Assembly: GCF_016811075.1 (NCBI RefSeq)
Contig: NZ_JAFBGL010000006.1
Location: 1 to 64,000, forward strand
Direction: 5' to 3'
From: Oceaniferula flava
GTDB taxonomy: Bacteria; Verrucomicrobiota; Verrucomicrobiia; Verrucomicrobiales; Akkermansiaceae
Length of the DNA: 64,000 bases
Position numbers and translations under genes: made by a program. Positions 15,986-24,138 of this stretch are shown one piece after another. Positions within the stretch are counted from its first letter, which is position 1. The number at the start of each line of letters is the position of its first letter. Under the pieces are notes generated by a model, which worked only from the letters and a program-made list of their open reading frames with translations, had not been told where the DNA came from and searched no databases.

Positions 15986-17509
15986 ATGAAACGGATTTAC
16001 CAACTAGCCGCCGCCGTGGTCGCCTCGACCGCGCTGGCCCAAGCCGCCGAAAAACCCAACGTCGTGATTATCTACGGAGATGACATCGGCTGGGGAGATG
16101 TCGGTGCCTACGGGGCGAAACTCATCCCCACACCGAACCTTGACAAGATGGCCGGACAGTCGCTGCGCTTCACCGATGGCCACTGCTCCGCAGCCACCTG
16201 CACCCCATCACGATTTTCCATGCTCACCGGAATCCACGGATTCCGCCACAACGTCCGGATTCTGGCACCCAATGCGCCGATGAAGATTCAGCCGGACATG
16301 CTGACCCTGCCTCAGCTGTTCAAGAAAGCGGGCTACAAAACCGCGGTGATCGGCAAGTGGCACCTTGGCATTGGCGATGGCAAGAATGAGGTCGATTGGA
16401 ATGGCGCGGTGAAGCCGGGCCCCTTGGAGATCGGTTTCGACTACTCCTTCCTGCTGCCGTCCACCAACGATCGCGTGCCCTGCGTCTATTTGGAAAACCA
16501 CCACGTTGTGGGACTCGATCCCGCCGACCCTCTCTATGTCGGAAAACGTCCACCGGAAGGGTTCACCGGCACCGTTTACCCGGACGCCCGCAAGAGCCCG
16601 GAGGCGATGACCTACTACAAAAGCACCCACGGGCACAATAACAGCGTGATCAACGGCATCGGCCGGATCGGCAAAATGTGGGGTGGCAAGTCGGCGCTCT
16701 GGGACGATGAAACCATCGCAGACGAGTTCGTGAAACAGGCCCGCAAATACATCTCGGCGCAGAAAAAAGGGGAGCCGTTTTTCCTCTACTGGGCCGCGGC
16801 TGACATCCACGTGCCACGCGCACCGAATCCTCGCTTCAAAGGCAAATCCGGACTGTCCTACCGCGGCGATGCCATGGTGCAGTTCGATTGGTGCGCCGGC
16901 GAAATCATGAAGGTGCTGGAAGAACAAGGACTGGCGGAGAACACCATCGTGATCTTCTCCAGCGACAACGGACCGGTCTACGACGACGGTTACGACGATG
17001 GCACCACGGTGAAAACCTCCAGCAAAGAAGTCGACCGCGGTCACGACGGCTCCGGCCCCTACCGCGGTGGCAAATACCAGATTTACGAAGGTGGCACCCG
17101 CGTGCCGCTGATGGTGCGCTGGCCGGCAAAAATCAAACCCGGCGTGTCCAAGGCGATGATTAACCAGATCGACTTCATGGCGAGCTTTGCCGAGCTGCTG
17201 GACATCGAGCTGGCTGCTGACGAAGCGATTGATAGTCGGAACGTCCTGCCGGCCTTGTTAGGCGAAGATCAGGTGGGCACCCGCCTGCTGATCGAAGAAG
17301 CCCGCGGCAAGGCGCTGCGCGATGGCGATTGGAAATACATCGCCCCCAGCGGGAAAAAAGGGAAAGGCGAACTCTACAACCTGGCCACTGATGTCGGTGA
17401 GAGACGCAACCTGATCGGCAAGGAGAAAGAACGCGCCGCCGAGATGAGCGCGACCTTGCAGAAGCTGGTGCAGTCGAAACAAGGCGTCCGTGCCGAGCTG
17501 GCCCAATAA
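15986..17509 (+). CDS. secreted type I sulfatase (formylglycine-dependent)
   Basis: A 507-residue arylsulfatase-family enzyme with a signal peptide (1-20). The metal-binding GDDIGWGD opens the domain and the activation motif is CTPSR (Cys72 to Arg76), where Cys becomes formylglycine. Further motifs are GKWHLG, FSSDNGP and the C-terminal GDWKYI. It hydrolyses sulfate esters, probably of algal or host polysaccharides, a very expanded function in Verrucomicrobiota. No formylglycine-generating enzyme or carbohydrate-utilisation locus is adjacent. It is followed by a strong terminator, so it is likely a single-gene unit. Confidence 0.95.
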   Translation: MKRIYQLAAAVVASTALAQAAEKPNVVIIYGDDIGWGDVGAYGAKLIPTPNLDKMAGQSLRFTDGHCSAATCTPSRFSMLTGIHGFRHNVRILAPNAPMKIQPDMLTLPQLFKKAGYKTAVIGKWHLGIGDGKNEVDWNGAVKPGPLEIGFDYSFLLPSTNDRVPCVYLENHHVVGLDPADPLYVGKRPPEGFTGTVYPDARKSPEAMTYYKSTHGHNNSVINGIGRIGKMWGGKSALWDDETIADEFVKQARKYISAQKKGEPFFLYWAAADIHVPRAPNPRFKGKSGLSYRGDAMVQFDWCAGEIMKVLEEQGLAENTIVIFSSDNGPVYDDGYDDGTTVKTSSKEVDRGHDGSGPYRGGKYQIYEGGTRVPLMVRWPAKIKPGVSKAMINQIDFMASFAELLDIELAADEAIDSRNVLPALLGEDQVGTRLLIEEARGKALRDGDWKYIAPSGKKGKGELYNLATDVGERRNLIGKEKERAAEMSATLQKLVQSKQGVRAELAQ

Positions 17510-17540
17510 GCCAGAGCGACCACCACAAAACCATCATCCA

Positions 17541-17572
17541 AACGCCGGGGCAGATCGCTCCGGCGTTTTTTT
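17541..17572 (+). terminator. intrinsic terminator after the sulfatase gene
   Basis: Stem AACGCCGG pairing with CCGGCGTT, followed by a run of seven T. Located 32 bases after the sulfatase stop codon. Confidence 0.85.
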
Positions 17573-17718
17573 GTGACCCTCATCACGGCGACCTGTGTCC
17601 ACTATAACAGATTTATTGTTTTGATCAGCAGGCGCAGATCGTCTAATGATCAGGATAACGGATCCTGTTCTACAAGATTCAATCTAGCAATACACACAAC
17701 CCAACCAACCCAAATACA

Positions 17719-18126
17719 ATGTTAAAAGACTTTAAAAATTTCATCATCAAAGGCAACGCCTTCGATATGGCTGTAGGTATCATTCTCGGCGGCGCTTTCG
17801 GCCTCGTAGTCAAGTCACTGGTCGATAACGTCATGATGCCCATCATCGGTGGTGCCTTCAAATTGCCTGATTTCAGCCAGATGTACTATGCGATGGATGG
17901 TGGCAGCTACGAAAACCTCAAGGCAGCCCAAGAAGCCGGCCCAACCGTGGCATACGGCCTATTCATCAATAACACAATCAACCTGTTGATCGTTGGTTTT
18001 GCCCTCTTCGTGATGGTGAAATACATCGAGAAGGCCACTAAGAAGAAGGAGGAAGAAAAGCCAGCCCCAGCGCCACCAAAACAAGAGGTGCTGCTGGAAG
18101 AAATCCGCGACCTGCTGAAGAAGTAA
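17719..18126 (+). CDS. mscL: large-conductance mechanosensitive channel MscL
   Basis: A 135-residue inner-membrane protein: FKNFIIKGNAFDMAVGIILG is the conserved N-terminal helix and TM1 pore lining (about 4-30), VDNVMMPIIGG leads to the periplasmic loop, and TM2 spans about 75-98, followed by a charged cytoplasmic helix EVLLEEIRDLLKK. It opens under membrane tension to release solutes in osmotic downshock. It is a single gene between two terminators; the 146-base leader after the sulfatase terminator shows no clear ribosome-binding site. Confidence 0.97.
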   Translation: MLKDFKNFIIKGNAFDMAVGIILGGAFGLVVKSLVDNVMMPIIGGAFKLPDFSQMYYAMDGGSYENLKAAQEAGPTVAYGLFINNTINLLIVGFALFVMVKYIEKATKKKEEEKPAPAPPKQEVLLEEIRDLLKK

Positions 18127-18150
18127 GCGAGTTCTATCACCCAATCTCCC

Positions 18151-18184
18151 AACGGCTCACCCTCACGGTGGGCCGTTTTTTTGT
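18151..18184 (+). terminator. intrinsic terminator after mscL
   Basis: AACGGCTCACC pairs with GGTGGGCCGTT (one mismatch), followed by a T run. Lies 24 bases past the mscL stop. Confidence 0.85.
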
Positions 18185-18240
18185 GACCTCAGACGGAGGA
18201 AGGTCTTTTCATGCGCTTCGCGAGACATTAGTTTGCAGCC

Positions 18241-18729
18241 ATGCCTGTGAGACCTTGGTATTGGCCCGAGCGCGGCCAACCTGAACGCACCGAACCCTTC
18301 ACCTGGATTGTGGAGGATGTCATCGCCGCCTCGTGGTGGCCAGACCCCTACGTGTTTGATCTTTTCGATGAGAAAGGGATCAAGGCGGTGGTCAATGTCT
18401 GCGAGTTCGATAATCGCAACGATGTGCCCAAGCACCTCGATTACCACTTCTTCAATGTGCCCGATTTCGGCGTGCCCACGGAAAAGCAAATCGAGGATTT
18501 CATTGCGGTGATGGATCGGCACCACGCCGCCAAGGAACCGGCGGTGATCCACTGCGTGGCAGGCTGCGGCCGCACCGGTCAGTTCATCATCGCTTGGTGC
18601 GCCAAGGCCGGCTTCATCCCGAAGGGGACCGATCCGGTGCAGTGGATCCGCCAACGCCGCAAGTGCTGCCTGGAAACCGGCCAGCAGATCGAGTGCGCCA
18701 AACGGCTGACCAAAAAATACCGCACCTAA
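18241..18729 (+). CDS. dual-specificity/tyrosine phosphatase-like protein
   Basis: A 162-residue cytosolic protein with the PTP active-site loop HCVAGCGRTG (catalytic Cys105, Arg111) and an upstream Asp candidate in VPDFGVPT (about 73-80) as general acid. The size and layout match cysteine-dependent dual-specificity phosphatases; substrate unknown. DUF1853 follows 13 bases downstream and is probably cotranscribed. Confidence 0.85.
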   Translation: MPVRPWYWPERGQPERTEPFTWIVEDVIAASWWPDPYVFDLFDEKGIKAVVNVCEFDNRNDVPKHLDYHFFNVPDFGVPTEKQIEDFIAVMDRHHAAKEPAVIHCVAGCGRTGQFIIAWCAKAGFIPKGTDPVQWIRQRRKCCLETGQQIECAKRLTKKYRT

Positions 18730-18742
18730 CGGGTCCGATCTC

Positions 18743-19525
18743 ATGTCCGCCGATCTCATTCTATCCGCCCTGCGCAGCAGCCCGGTGCTGGTGGGTGATT
18801 GTCCGGAGGCGGCTGTCTTCGATCGATCGGGGCTAGCGCTGCCGGACGAGGCGGGTGCGATCTCGCTGGATCAAAAGCTCGGCCACATTTATGAAGATGG
18901 CTTGGCAGCGCTGCTGGAGAAGTCGGAGTGCTACGATTTGTTAGAAAAAAGCCTGCAGATTCAGAGCGACAAACATCGCACCCTTGGCGAGCTGGATTTC
19001 CTGCTGCGCGATCGGACGAGCGGAGCCATCATCCACCTCGAGCTGGCGGTGAAGTTCTACCTCGCGGTGGAATCGGCCGATGGTCATCAGCTTCCCGGGC
19101 CGGACGCCCGAGACAATTACGACAAAAAACTCAAGCGTCTCCGCAGCCACCAGCTCACTCTGGTGCAGCAGTTCCGCGAGCATTTGCCAGTCGCCTACCG
19201 TGACCAGCCGATCACTACCCGTCAGCTGGTCATCGGCTGCCTGTTCGATCACATCAGCGCCGCCCAGCCGGCCCAGGCAGCCTACCTCAGCCCCAACGCC
19301 CGCCGCGGCAAGTGGCTGCACCAACACGAGCTGATCCAACATTTCCCCGCTCAAAGCCCACGCATCATCCCCAAGCACCTCTGGCCGGTGGAGGTCAACA
19401 AGCTCCCCTCCAGCAGCCTCGAGCCGCTCGATACCACCGAGCTCTTGGACCGCTGCGTCATGGTCCACCTGGAAAGCGAGCCCATGCCCCTCTTCATCGC
19501 CCCCGATGCTTACCCTGGGGTTTAG
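18743..19525 (+). CDS. DUF1853 family protein
   Basis: A 260-residue soluble protein. The conserved block SLDQKLGHIYEDGLAALLEK (about 34-53), then RTLGELDFLLRD and HLELAVKFYLA, continuing to LPGPDARDNYDKKLKRLRSHQ, identifies DUF1853. The spacing of E-D and E-K residues resembles PD-(D/E)XK-fold nucleases, which I offer only as inference. Its stop overlaps the convergent membrane-protein stop by 4 bases. Cotranscription with the phosphatase is likely, but no joint function is known. Confidence 0.8.
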   Translation: MSADLILSALRSSPVLVGDCPEAAVFDRSGLALPDEAGAISLDQKLGHIYEDGLAALLEKSECYDLLEKSLQIQSDKHRTLGELDFLLRDRTSGAIIHLELAVKFYLAVESADGHQLPGPDARDNYDKKLKRLRSHQLTLVQQFREHLPVAYRDQPITTRQLVIGCLFDHISAAQPAQAAYLSPNARRGKWLHQHELIQHFPAQSPRIIPKHLWPVEVNKLPSSSLEPLDTTELLDRCVMVHLESEPMPLFIAPDAYPGV

Positions 19526-20103
19526 CGAGGAATGAAATCCGATGGCAGGCGCTGGCGGTTGCGGCGGTAGTTGAGCACGATCAAGGCGAGGAAGGCGATC
19601 AGGATCAGGGAAACCGAGATCAGGCCGCCTTCGATGAGGGTGACGAAGTAGGTGGAGATGCCATCGAGCTCTTCGATGCCTTGGCGCAGCGGCATGATGC
19701 CGAGTAGCTGTGAGATCAGGGAGAACAGTAGAAGCGCGACGAGGCCGAACCACATGTCGGGCACAAACATGAGCTCCTCCGCGGGATCCGATCGGCCGAC
19801 GGTGGTGAGTAGCAGGGGCAGGGAGAGGATGGAGATCCACATGCGGATGCGAGCACCCATTTTGATCGCTTTACCAATCAGTCCGACGTGGACTTTACCG
19901 TAAAAACTGGCCGAGGTGAGCCAGGCGTAGCCGATGATGAAGGTGAGAATCCCGCCGAGCATGCCGGCGATGGCCGAGGGGCTGTTAAAGCGAGTTAGTG
20001 CGATGCAGAAGCTGGGGATGGCCGTGACGCCGCAGTGCAACGACCAGAAACCAAGCTGCCGGGCAAAGCTGTTGGGAGGGGGGCTGGGGCTTCCGCTGTC
20101 CAT
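19522..20103 (-). CDS. integral membrane protein of unknown function
   Basis: A 193-residue protein with about four to five hydrophobic segments (about 25-44, 47-68, 88-102, 115-135, 158-182) and a basic C-terminus ending RRNRQRLPSDFIPR. No family recognised. It begins 3 bases after the octaheme cytochrome stop and is in the same strand and reading group, so it may act with that cytochrome and the CPBP protease upstream. Confidence 0.6.
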   Translation of the reverse strand: MDSGSPSPPPNSFARQLGFWSLHCGVTAIPSFCIALTRFNSPSAIAGMLGGILTFIIGYAWLTSASFYGKVHVGLIGKAIKMGARIRMWISILSLPLLLTTVGRSDPAEELMFVPDMWFGLVALLLFSLISQLLGIMPLRQGIEELDGISTYFVTLIEGGLISVSLILIAFLALIVLNYRRNRQRLPSDFIPR

Positions 20104-20106
20104 CGC

Positions 20107-22431
20107 TTAGGGTTGGTTCGGGTTGCCGATCTGGCGTAGCAGCTGGATCGATGGCTGGTGGTTGCGATCGGCTCCGAGGGCGCTTCGGCAGGCTTCAAAG
20201 GCGGCGGCTTTGTCGCCCTTGCGCATATGCAGGGTGGCCCGTGCGTAGGGGTAGTCCGGCACGCTCGGGTTGATTCTTTCCGCCATGCGGATGCTGGCGA
20301 TGGCTTCATCCAGCTTGTTCTGACCGGCGAGCAGCAGCCCGAGGTTGTAGTGGGCGCGGTCGTATCCGGGGTTGATCTGGATCGCTTTCTTGAGCAGCTC
20401 CTCGGTCTTGTCCTTGCGGCCTAACTCGGAGTAGGTCAGCGCCATGAGGTAGGCGTAGCGGGGGTTTCCGGGGGCTAATTGGTCGGCTGTTTGCAGCTGC
20501 TTCAGTGCCTCGTTGGGTTTGCCCATGCGGCCTAGCAGCACGGCATAGGATTCGTGCGCGGCGGCGGATGTTTCATCGAGGGTGACCGCCCGCTGCATCC
20601 ATCGCTCGGCTTTTTCCAGCTGGTTGGCATCGATGGCTAACTGCGCGGTGCGCATCGCTCCGGCTGGCTGGTCGGCGGTGAAGGCGAGCGAGTGCTCGAG
20701 CTCGTTTCTGACCTCGGAGCGGAGTGACAGGCGGGTGCGCATCGCCCAGGCGGCAGCCATGCGGACTTCTTTGACCGGGTCGTTGAGCATCGGTTCCAGC
20801 CATGGTCCGTTATCGGTGCTGAACTCGAGCACCATGCAGGCGGAGGCACGCAGCAGGGAGTCCTTACTGTGCACACCTTCGCGACCGAGCTGCTGCACCC
20901 GGGGGTCGGTGGCCCAGGATTGCATGATCTGTAAAAGCGTGGCTTTCCAGGCGGTGTTCTCCTCCTTGGCGTAGGCGGCGAGCAGGGCGTCGATGCTTTC
21001 TTGCTGACCGTTGAAGGCGGCGCCGATGGCGCGGGTGCGGGCGCGCTGGCGCTGGCGCTCAGGGGAGTTCATCTTGTCGCCAAACCAGGTGTTGGTCCAC
21101 TTGATGGCCCAGTCGGTGTCCTGGTCCTCGTGGCACTTGTTGCAGGCGTTGGGGATGCCGAGTTCCTTGGTCATCTGCGGATCAGGGACGTGGAACCCGT
21201 GGTCGCGGCGGGGGTCGCGACCCATGTAGGTGGTGTGAGTCATGTGGCAATCGACGCAGGAGTGGCCAGAGCCAACACCGTTGTGTTTTCCTACCCCAAA
21301 GTGCTTGGTGTGGGTGGAGGGATCGATGACGATGGCTCCTTCGATGCGACCGTTGCTGCCCCCGGCGTGGCAGGACATGCAGAGGGTGTTGTTGGCCACC
21401 GGCATCTTGAGTTTGGTGGTGTGGGGATCGTGGCAGTCCATGCAGTTGACGCCTTTGTGACCCATGTTCGAGAGCTTCAGCGAGGTCCAGACGTAGTCCT
21501 CGTCCTTGATCTGGCCGTCCGGGTAGTAGAGGTGCGGCTGGGTGGGGAGCTGCAGCTGATAGTGATCGCCAAATTTCTCACCGTGCTTGAATTTACCATC
21601 GAGCTCGCCGCGGCGCGAGTGGCAGGACGCGCAGTTGTCCATGGTGAGAGCTGGGTGGTTTTTCTTGATGCTGTGGTGTTTCGCCAGGTCGATCAGGCAG
21701 CCCGTTTTGGCATCGGCCTTCTCCGCCATGTCGCCGTGGCACTGGGTGCAGCCGATCCCCATTTCCTTCCACTTCGAGTCGTAGCTATCGGTGGCGATAT
21801 CGTAGTTTTTATCAAAATCGGTCATGTGGCAGAAGGCACACTGGGTGTTCCAGGTCATGCCGCGGCCACTCCAGTGACCCCAGTCGGCGGAGGTGCGCAA
21901 GTCGCCGTTGAAGACATCGAACCATTCCTTCTTCTCCGGATCCCAAGCGGCGTTGGGGGTCTGCCAGCGTCCACCTTCGGACGATACCAGATACTGGACC
22001 AGCGGCTCGACACCGATCGCCATGCCGGCGTGGTAGCTCTTGCCATTGGCGGTGACCACCGGTTGGCCGTCGTCGAGGGTGAAGGTCCACTTCTCCGAGG
22101 GGGTGTCGAGTTTCTGATCGGAGAACGGTTCGCTATCGAGCGCCAGGTTGAGCAGTCGGTTCGCCTGACCGTGCTGGGACGATTGCCAATGGTGGTGGAT
22201 GTCTTGGTGGCATTCCATGCACTGACTGGAAACCGCATTTTGGCCGGGCTGCTGGGCCAGCTGCTGGTGCAGGGCGGTGTTGTTGCTGTTCTCCTTGGAG
22301 ACGCCGCCGGTGGGATCGCTTTCCTTTTTCTCCACAGCTTCGCCCTGTTCCTTGCCGCAGGAGGCGAAGAAAACGGCGGACAGGCTGAGCAGCGCAGTGC
22401 GGCAGACAGGGAACGAGGAAGGGAAGGTCAT
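20107..22431 (-). CDS. octaheme c-type cytochrome lipoprotein with HEAT and TPR repeats
   Basis: About 774 residues. A signal peptide with lipobox AVFFASC precedes a heme domain with eight CXXCH motifs (CMECH, CAFCH, CTQCH, CASCH, CMDCH, CMSCH, CVDCH, CNKCH) resembling cytochrome c554/NrfA-like folds. It is followed by HEAT-like helices and then at least four TPR units in the last 200 residues. Exported and lipid anchored, presumably transferring electrons in the periplasm; the TPRs would bind a partner. The start overlaps the CPBP stop as ATGA; a longer frame to 22647 lies inside CPBP and looks unconserved. Similar proteins are known in Planctomycetes and Verrucomicrobiota, mostly without biochemistry. 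Confidence 0.85.
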   Translation of the reverse strand: MTFPSSFPVCRTALLSLSAVFFASCGKEQGEAVEKKESDPTGGVSKENSNNTALHQQLAQQPGQNAVSSQCMECHQDIHHHWQSSQHGQANRLLNLALDSEPFSDQKLDTPSEKWTFTLDDGQPVVTANGKSYHAGMAIGVEPLVQYLVSSEGGRWQTPNAAWDPEKKEWFDVFNGDLRTSADWGHWSGRGMTWNTQCAFCHMTDFDKNYDIATDSYDSKWKEMGIGCTQCHGDMAEKADAKTGCLIDLAKHHSIKKNHPALTMDNCASCHSRRGELDGKFKHGEKFGDHYQLQLPTQPHLYYPDGQIKDEDYVWTSLKLSNMGHKGVNCMDCHDPHTTKLKMPVANNTLCMSCHAGGSNGRIEGAIVIDPSTHTKHFGVGKHNGVGSGHSCVDCHMTHTTYMGRDPRRDHGFHVPDPQMTKELGIPNACNKCHEDQDTDWAIKWTNTWFGDKMNSPERQRQRARTRAIGAAFNGQQESIDALLAAYAKEENTAWKATLLQIMQSWATDPRVQQLGREGVHSKDSLLRASACMVLEFSTDNGPWLEPMLNDPVKEVRMAAAWAMRTRLSLRSEVRNELEHSLAFTADQPAGAMRTAQLAIDANQLEKAERWMQRAVTLDETSAAAHESYAVLLGRMGKPNEALKQLQTADQLAPGNPRYAYLMALTYSELGRKDKTEELLKKAIQINPGYDRAHYNLGLLLAGQNKLDEAIASIRMAERINPSVPDYPYARATLHMRKGDKAAAFEACRSALGADRNHQPSIQLLRQIGNPNQP

Positions 22432-23309
22432 GGCGTGGTTTGAAGTTCCTGAACGATCAGGGTGAAAGCATTGAAGCAGGCGTGAATGCTGATGGGCACC
22501 CAGAGCGAGCCACTCAATTCGTAAGCGATGGTGAGAATGATGGCGAGAATGAACAGCGGCAACAGAGCGGGGATGTTGAAGTGCACGGCGGAAAAGAACA
22601 AGGAGGCAAAAAACGTCGCGATGATGCGCCCGGTGTAACGTTTGCACACTGGGTAGATGTAACCTCGGAAGACCACCTCCTCGACTACCGGAGCGATGAT
22701 GACGGCCGCAAAGGCGAGCATGATCCGGATCGAGACCGCGCTGGTTTCCTGGTAGATTTTGACGATCTCCTGCTGCTTCGCCTCACCGAAAACCGACTCG
22801 ATTATACGCGAATACCCGGCCATTTCCATCAGCACAAAGACGACGTGCACGAAGACAGCGGCAAAGGGGCCAATGAGCACCAGCAGGTAGGCCTTGCGCC
22901 ATTTCAGCCCGAAGAAATCGATCACGCTGATGTGTCTGAAAACGAGGAACACGAGCACGATCATGCCCGGCACCGATTGGCTGATCATGCCGGCTAAGAG
23001 CACTTCGGGGGTGAGCTGGATGGTCTCCGGCTGTTCGGCGGCCGAGCTGCTGAGCCAGCCGATGGAGATGAAGAAATCGATCACCTGCGGCAGCTTCAGC
23101 AACGACTGCAGACAGAAGAGTGCGATCAGTAATCCAAGGCCTAACAAGTCGACCCGACGCAGCGGTTCGATCTGCACCAGTCCATCATAATTCCACCCCA
23201 GTGTGGGAGTTCTGCGCCGGAGGTAGGCGGCCAGTGGTAGCGCCCCCAGCAGTGACAGCAGGCATAGCGCAAATGATGCGAGGAGAACGGTTTGGGTAAG
23301 GTCAAACAT
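22428..23309 (-). CDS. CPBP family intramembrane metalloprotease
   Basis: About 293 residues, eight or so membrane segments. The Abi/CPBP active-site motifs are present: VVEEVVFRGYIYPV (EExxxR) and FFSAVHFNIPALLP (conserved His), plus the final WVPISIHACFNAF His-Asn motif. This is a Rce1-like fold that cleaves or processes membrane proteins or prenylated peptides. The start MFDLTQTVLLAS at 23309 is preferred over an ORF extension of 42 residues upstream. Its stop overlaps the cytochrome start (ATGA), so translation is coupled. Confidence 0.88.
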   Translation of the reverse strand: MFDLTQTVLLASFALCLLSLLGALPLAAYLRRRTPTLGWNYDGLVQIEPLRRVDLLGLGLLIALFCLQSLLKLPQVIDFFISIGWLSSSAAEQPETIQLTPEVLLAGMISQSVPGMIVLVFLVFRHISVIDFFGLKWRKAYLLVLIGPFAAVFVHVVFVLMEMAGYSRIIESVFGEAKQQEIVKIYQETSAVSIRIMLAFAAVIIAPVVEEVVFRGYIYPVCKRYTGRIIATFFASLFFSAVHFNIPALLPLFILAIILTIAYELSGSLWVPISIHACFNAFTLIVQELQTTP

Positions 23310-23400
23310 GAATGGCGGCGGGAGTGTAGGAGCAGAATACGCAATTACCAGAGCTGAGTTTGCAGGATTGCACGACTTCTTAACGGGGTTATAAAAGGGT

Positions 23401-24138
23401 ATGCCTGACGCCACCGCGATCATCGATGCCGCCACGGCATTGACTCAAAAATTGAAACCCCTGCGCTTCGCCGAACCGGTGAGCCACGTGTATCTGCCCA
23501 CCGAGTATGCCTGGGAAACCCACCGGCAGTATCTCGAGCAATACGGTGCCGGAAAAAAGCGGGTGCTGATGCTCGGCATGAACCCCGGACCGTGGGGCAT
23601 GGCGCAGACCGGTGTCCCCTTCGGTGAAATCCCCGCCGTGCGCGACTGGATGGGTATTTCCGGAGAGGTGCGGAAACCGGAGCCGGAGCACCCGAAGCGG
23701 GAGGTGGTCGGTTTCGCCTGCCAGCGATCCGAGGTCAGTGGCCAGCGACTCTGGGGGCTGTTCTCGGAAAAGTTCCCCCAGGCGAAGGACTTCTTTGCCG
23801 AGCACTTTGTGGTCAACTACTGCCCGCTGGTGTGGATGGGAGAGACCGGCAAAAACATCACCCCGGACAAGCTGCCGAAGGCTGAGATGGAGCCGGTGGA
23901 AAACGCCTGCCGCGAGCATCTCGCCACCGTCATCGCCGCCCAGCAGCCGGAATGGCTGATCGGTGTGGGGGCCTACGCAGAGAAGAAACTGATCGAGACG
24001 GTGAAGCAGTATTTCCCCGAGCAGGCATTCAAGACCGGCAAGATTCTCCATCCCTCGCCAGCCTCACCAATCGCGAACCGTGGCTGGGCGCCGCAGGCTG
24101 AGAAGCAGTTGCTCGATCTGGAAGTTTGGTCGTCATGA
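23401..24138 (+). CDS. SMUG1-type single-strand-selective uracil-DNA glycosylase
   Basis: A 245-residue base-excision repair enzyme. Diagnostic motif LGMNPGPWGMAQTGVPFGE (about 58-76) with catalytic Asn61, PAVRDWMGI just after it, the central FVVNYCPLVWMG, and the C-terminal HPSPASPIANRGW loop identify the SMUG1/family-3 clade. It excises uracil and oxidised pyrimidines. Bacterial SMUG1 is unusual outside a few phyla including Verrucomicrobiota. Its stop overlaps the start of the next gene (ATGA). Confidence 0.9.
   Translation: MPDATAIIDAATALTQKLKPLRFAEPVSHVYLPTEYAWETHRQYLEQYGAGKKRVLMLGMNPGPWGMAQTGVPFGEIPAVRDWMGISGEVRKPEPEHPKREVVGFACQRSEVSGQRLWGLFSEKFPQAKDFFAEHFVVNYCPLVWMGETGKNITPDKLPKAEMEPVENACREHLATVIAAQQPEWLIGVGAYAEKKLIETVKQYFPEQAFKTGKILHPSPASPIANRGWAPQAEKQLLDLEVWSS

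Noticed and set aside
16208-17044. 278-residue open frame on the minus strand opposite the sulfatase
   Set aside because: Antisense shadow of the CTPSR sulfatase; no conserved motifs.
21001-22443. 480-residue open frame on the plus strand opposite the octaheme cytochrome
   Set aside because: It is the antisense shadow of a clear eight-heme gene; its composition is Val/Gly/Ala-biased with no recognisable family.
20107-22647. Longer start for the octaheme cytochrome (adds 72 residues)
   Set aside because: The extension lies inside the CPBP gene and has no signal peptide; ATG at 22431 gives a proper lipoprotein signal and an ATGA overlap.
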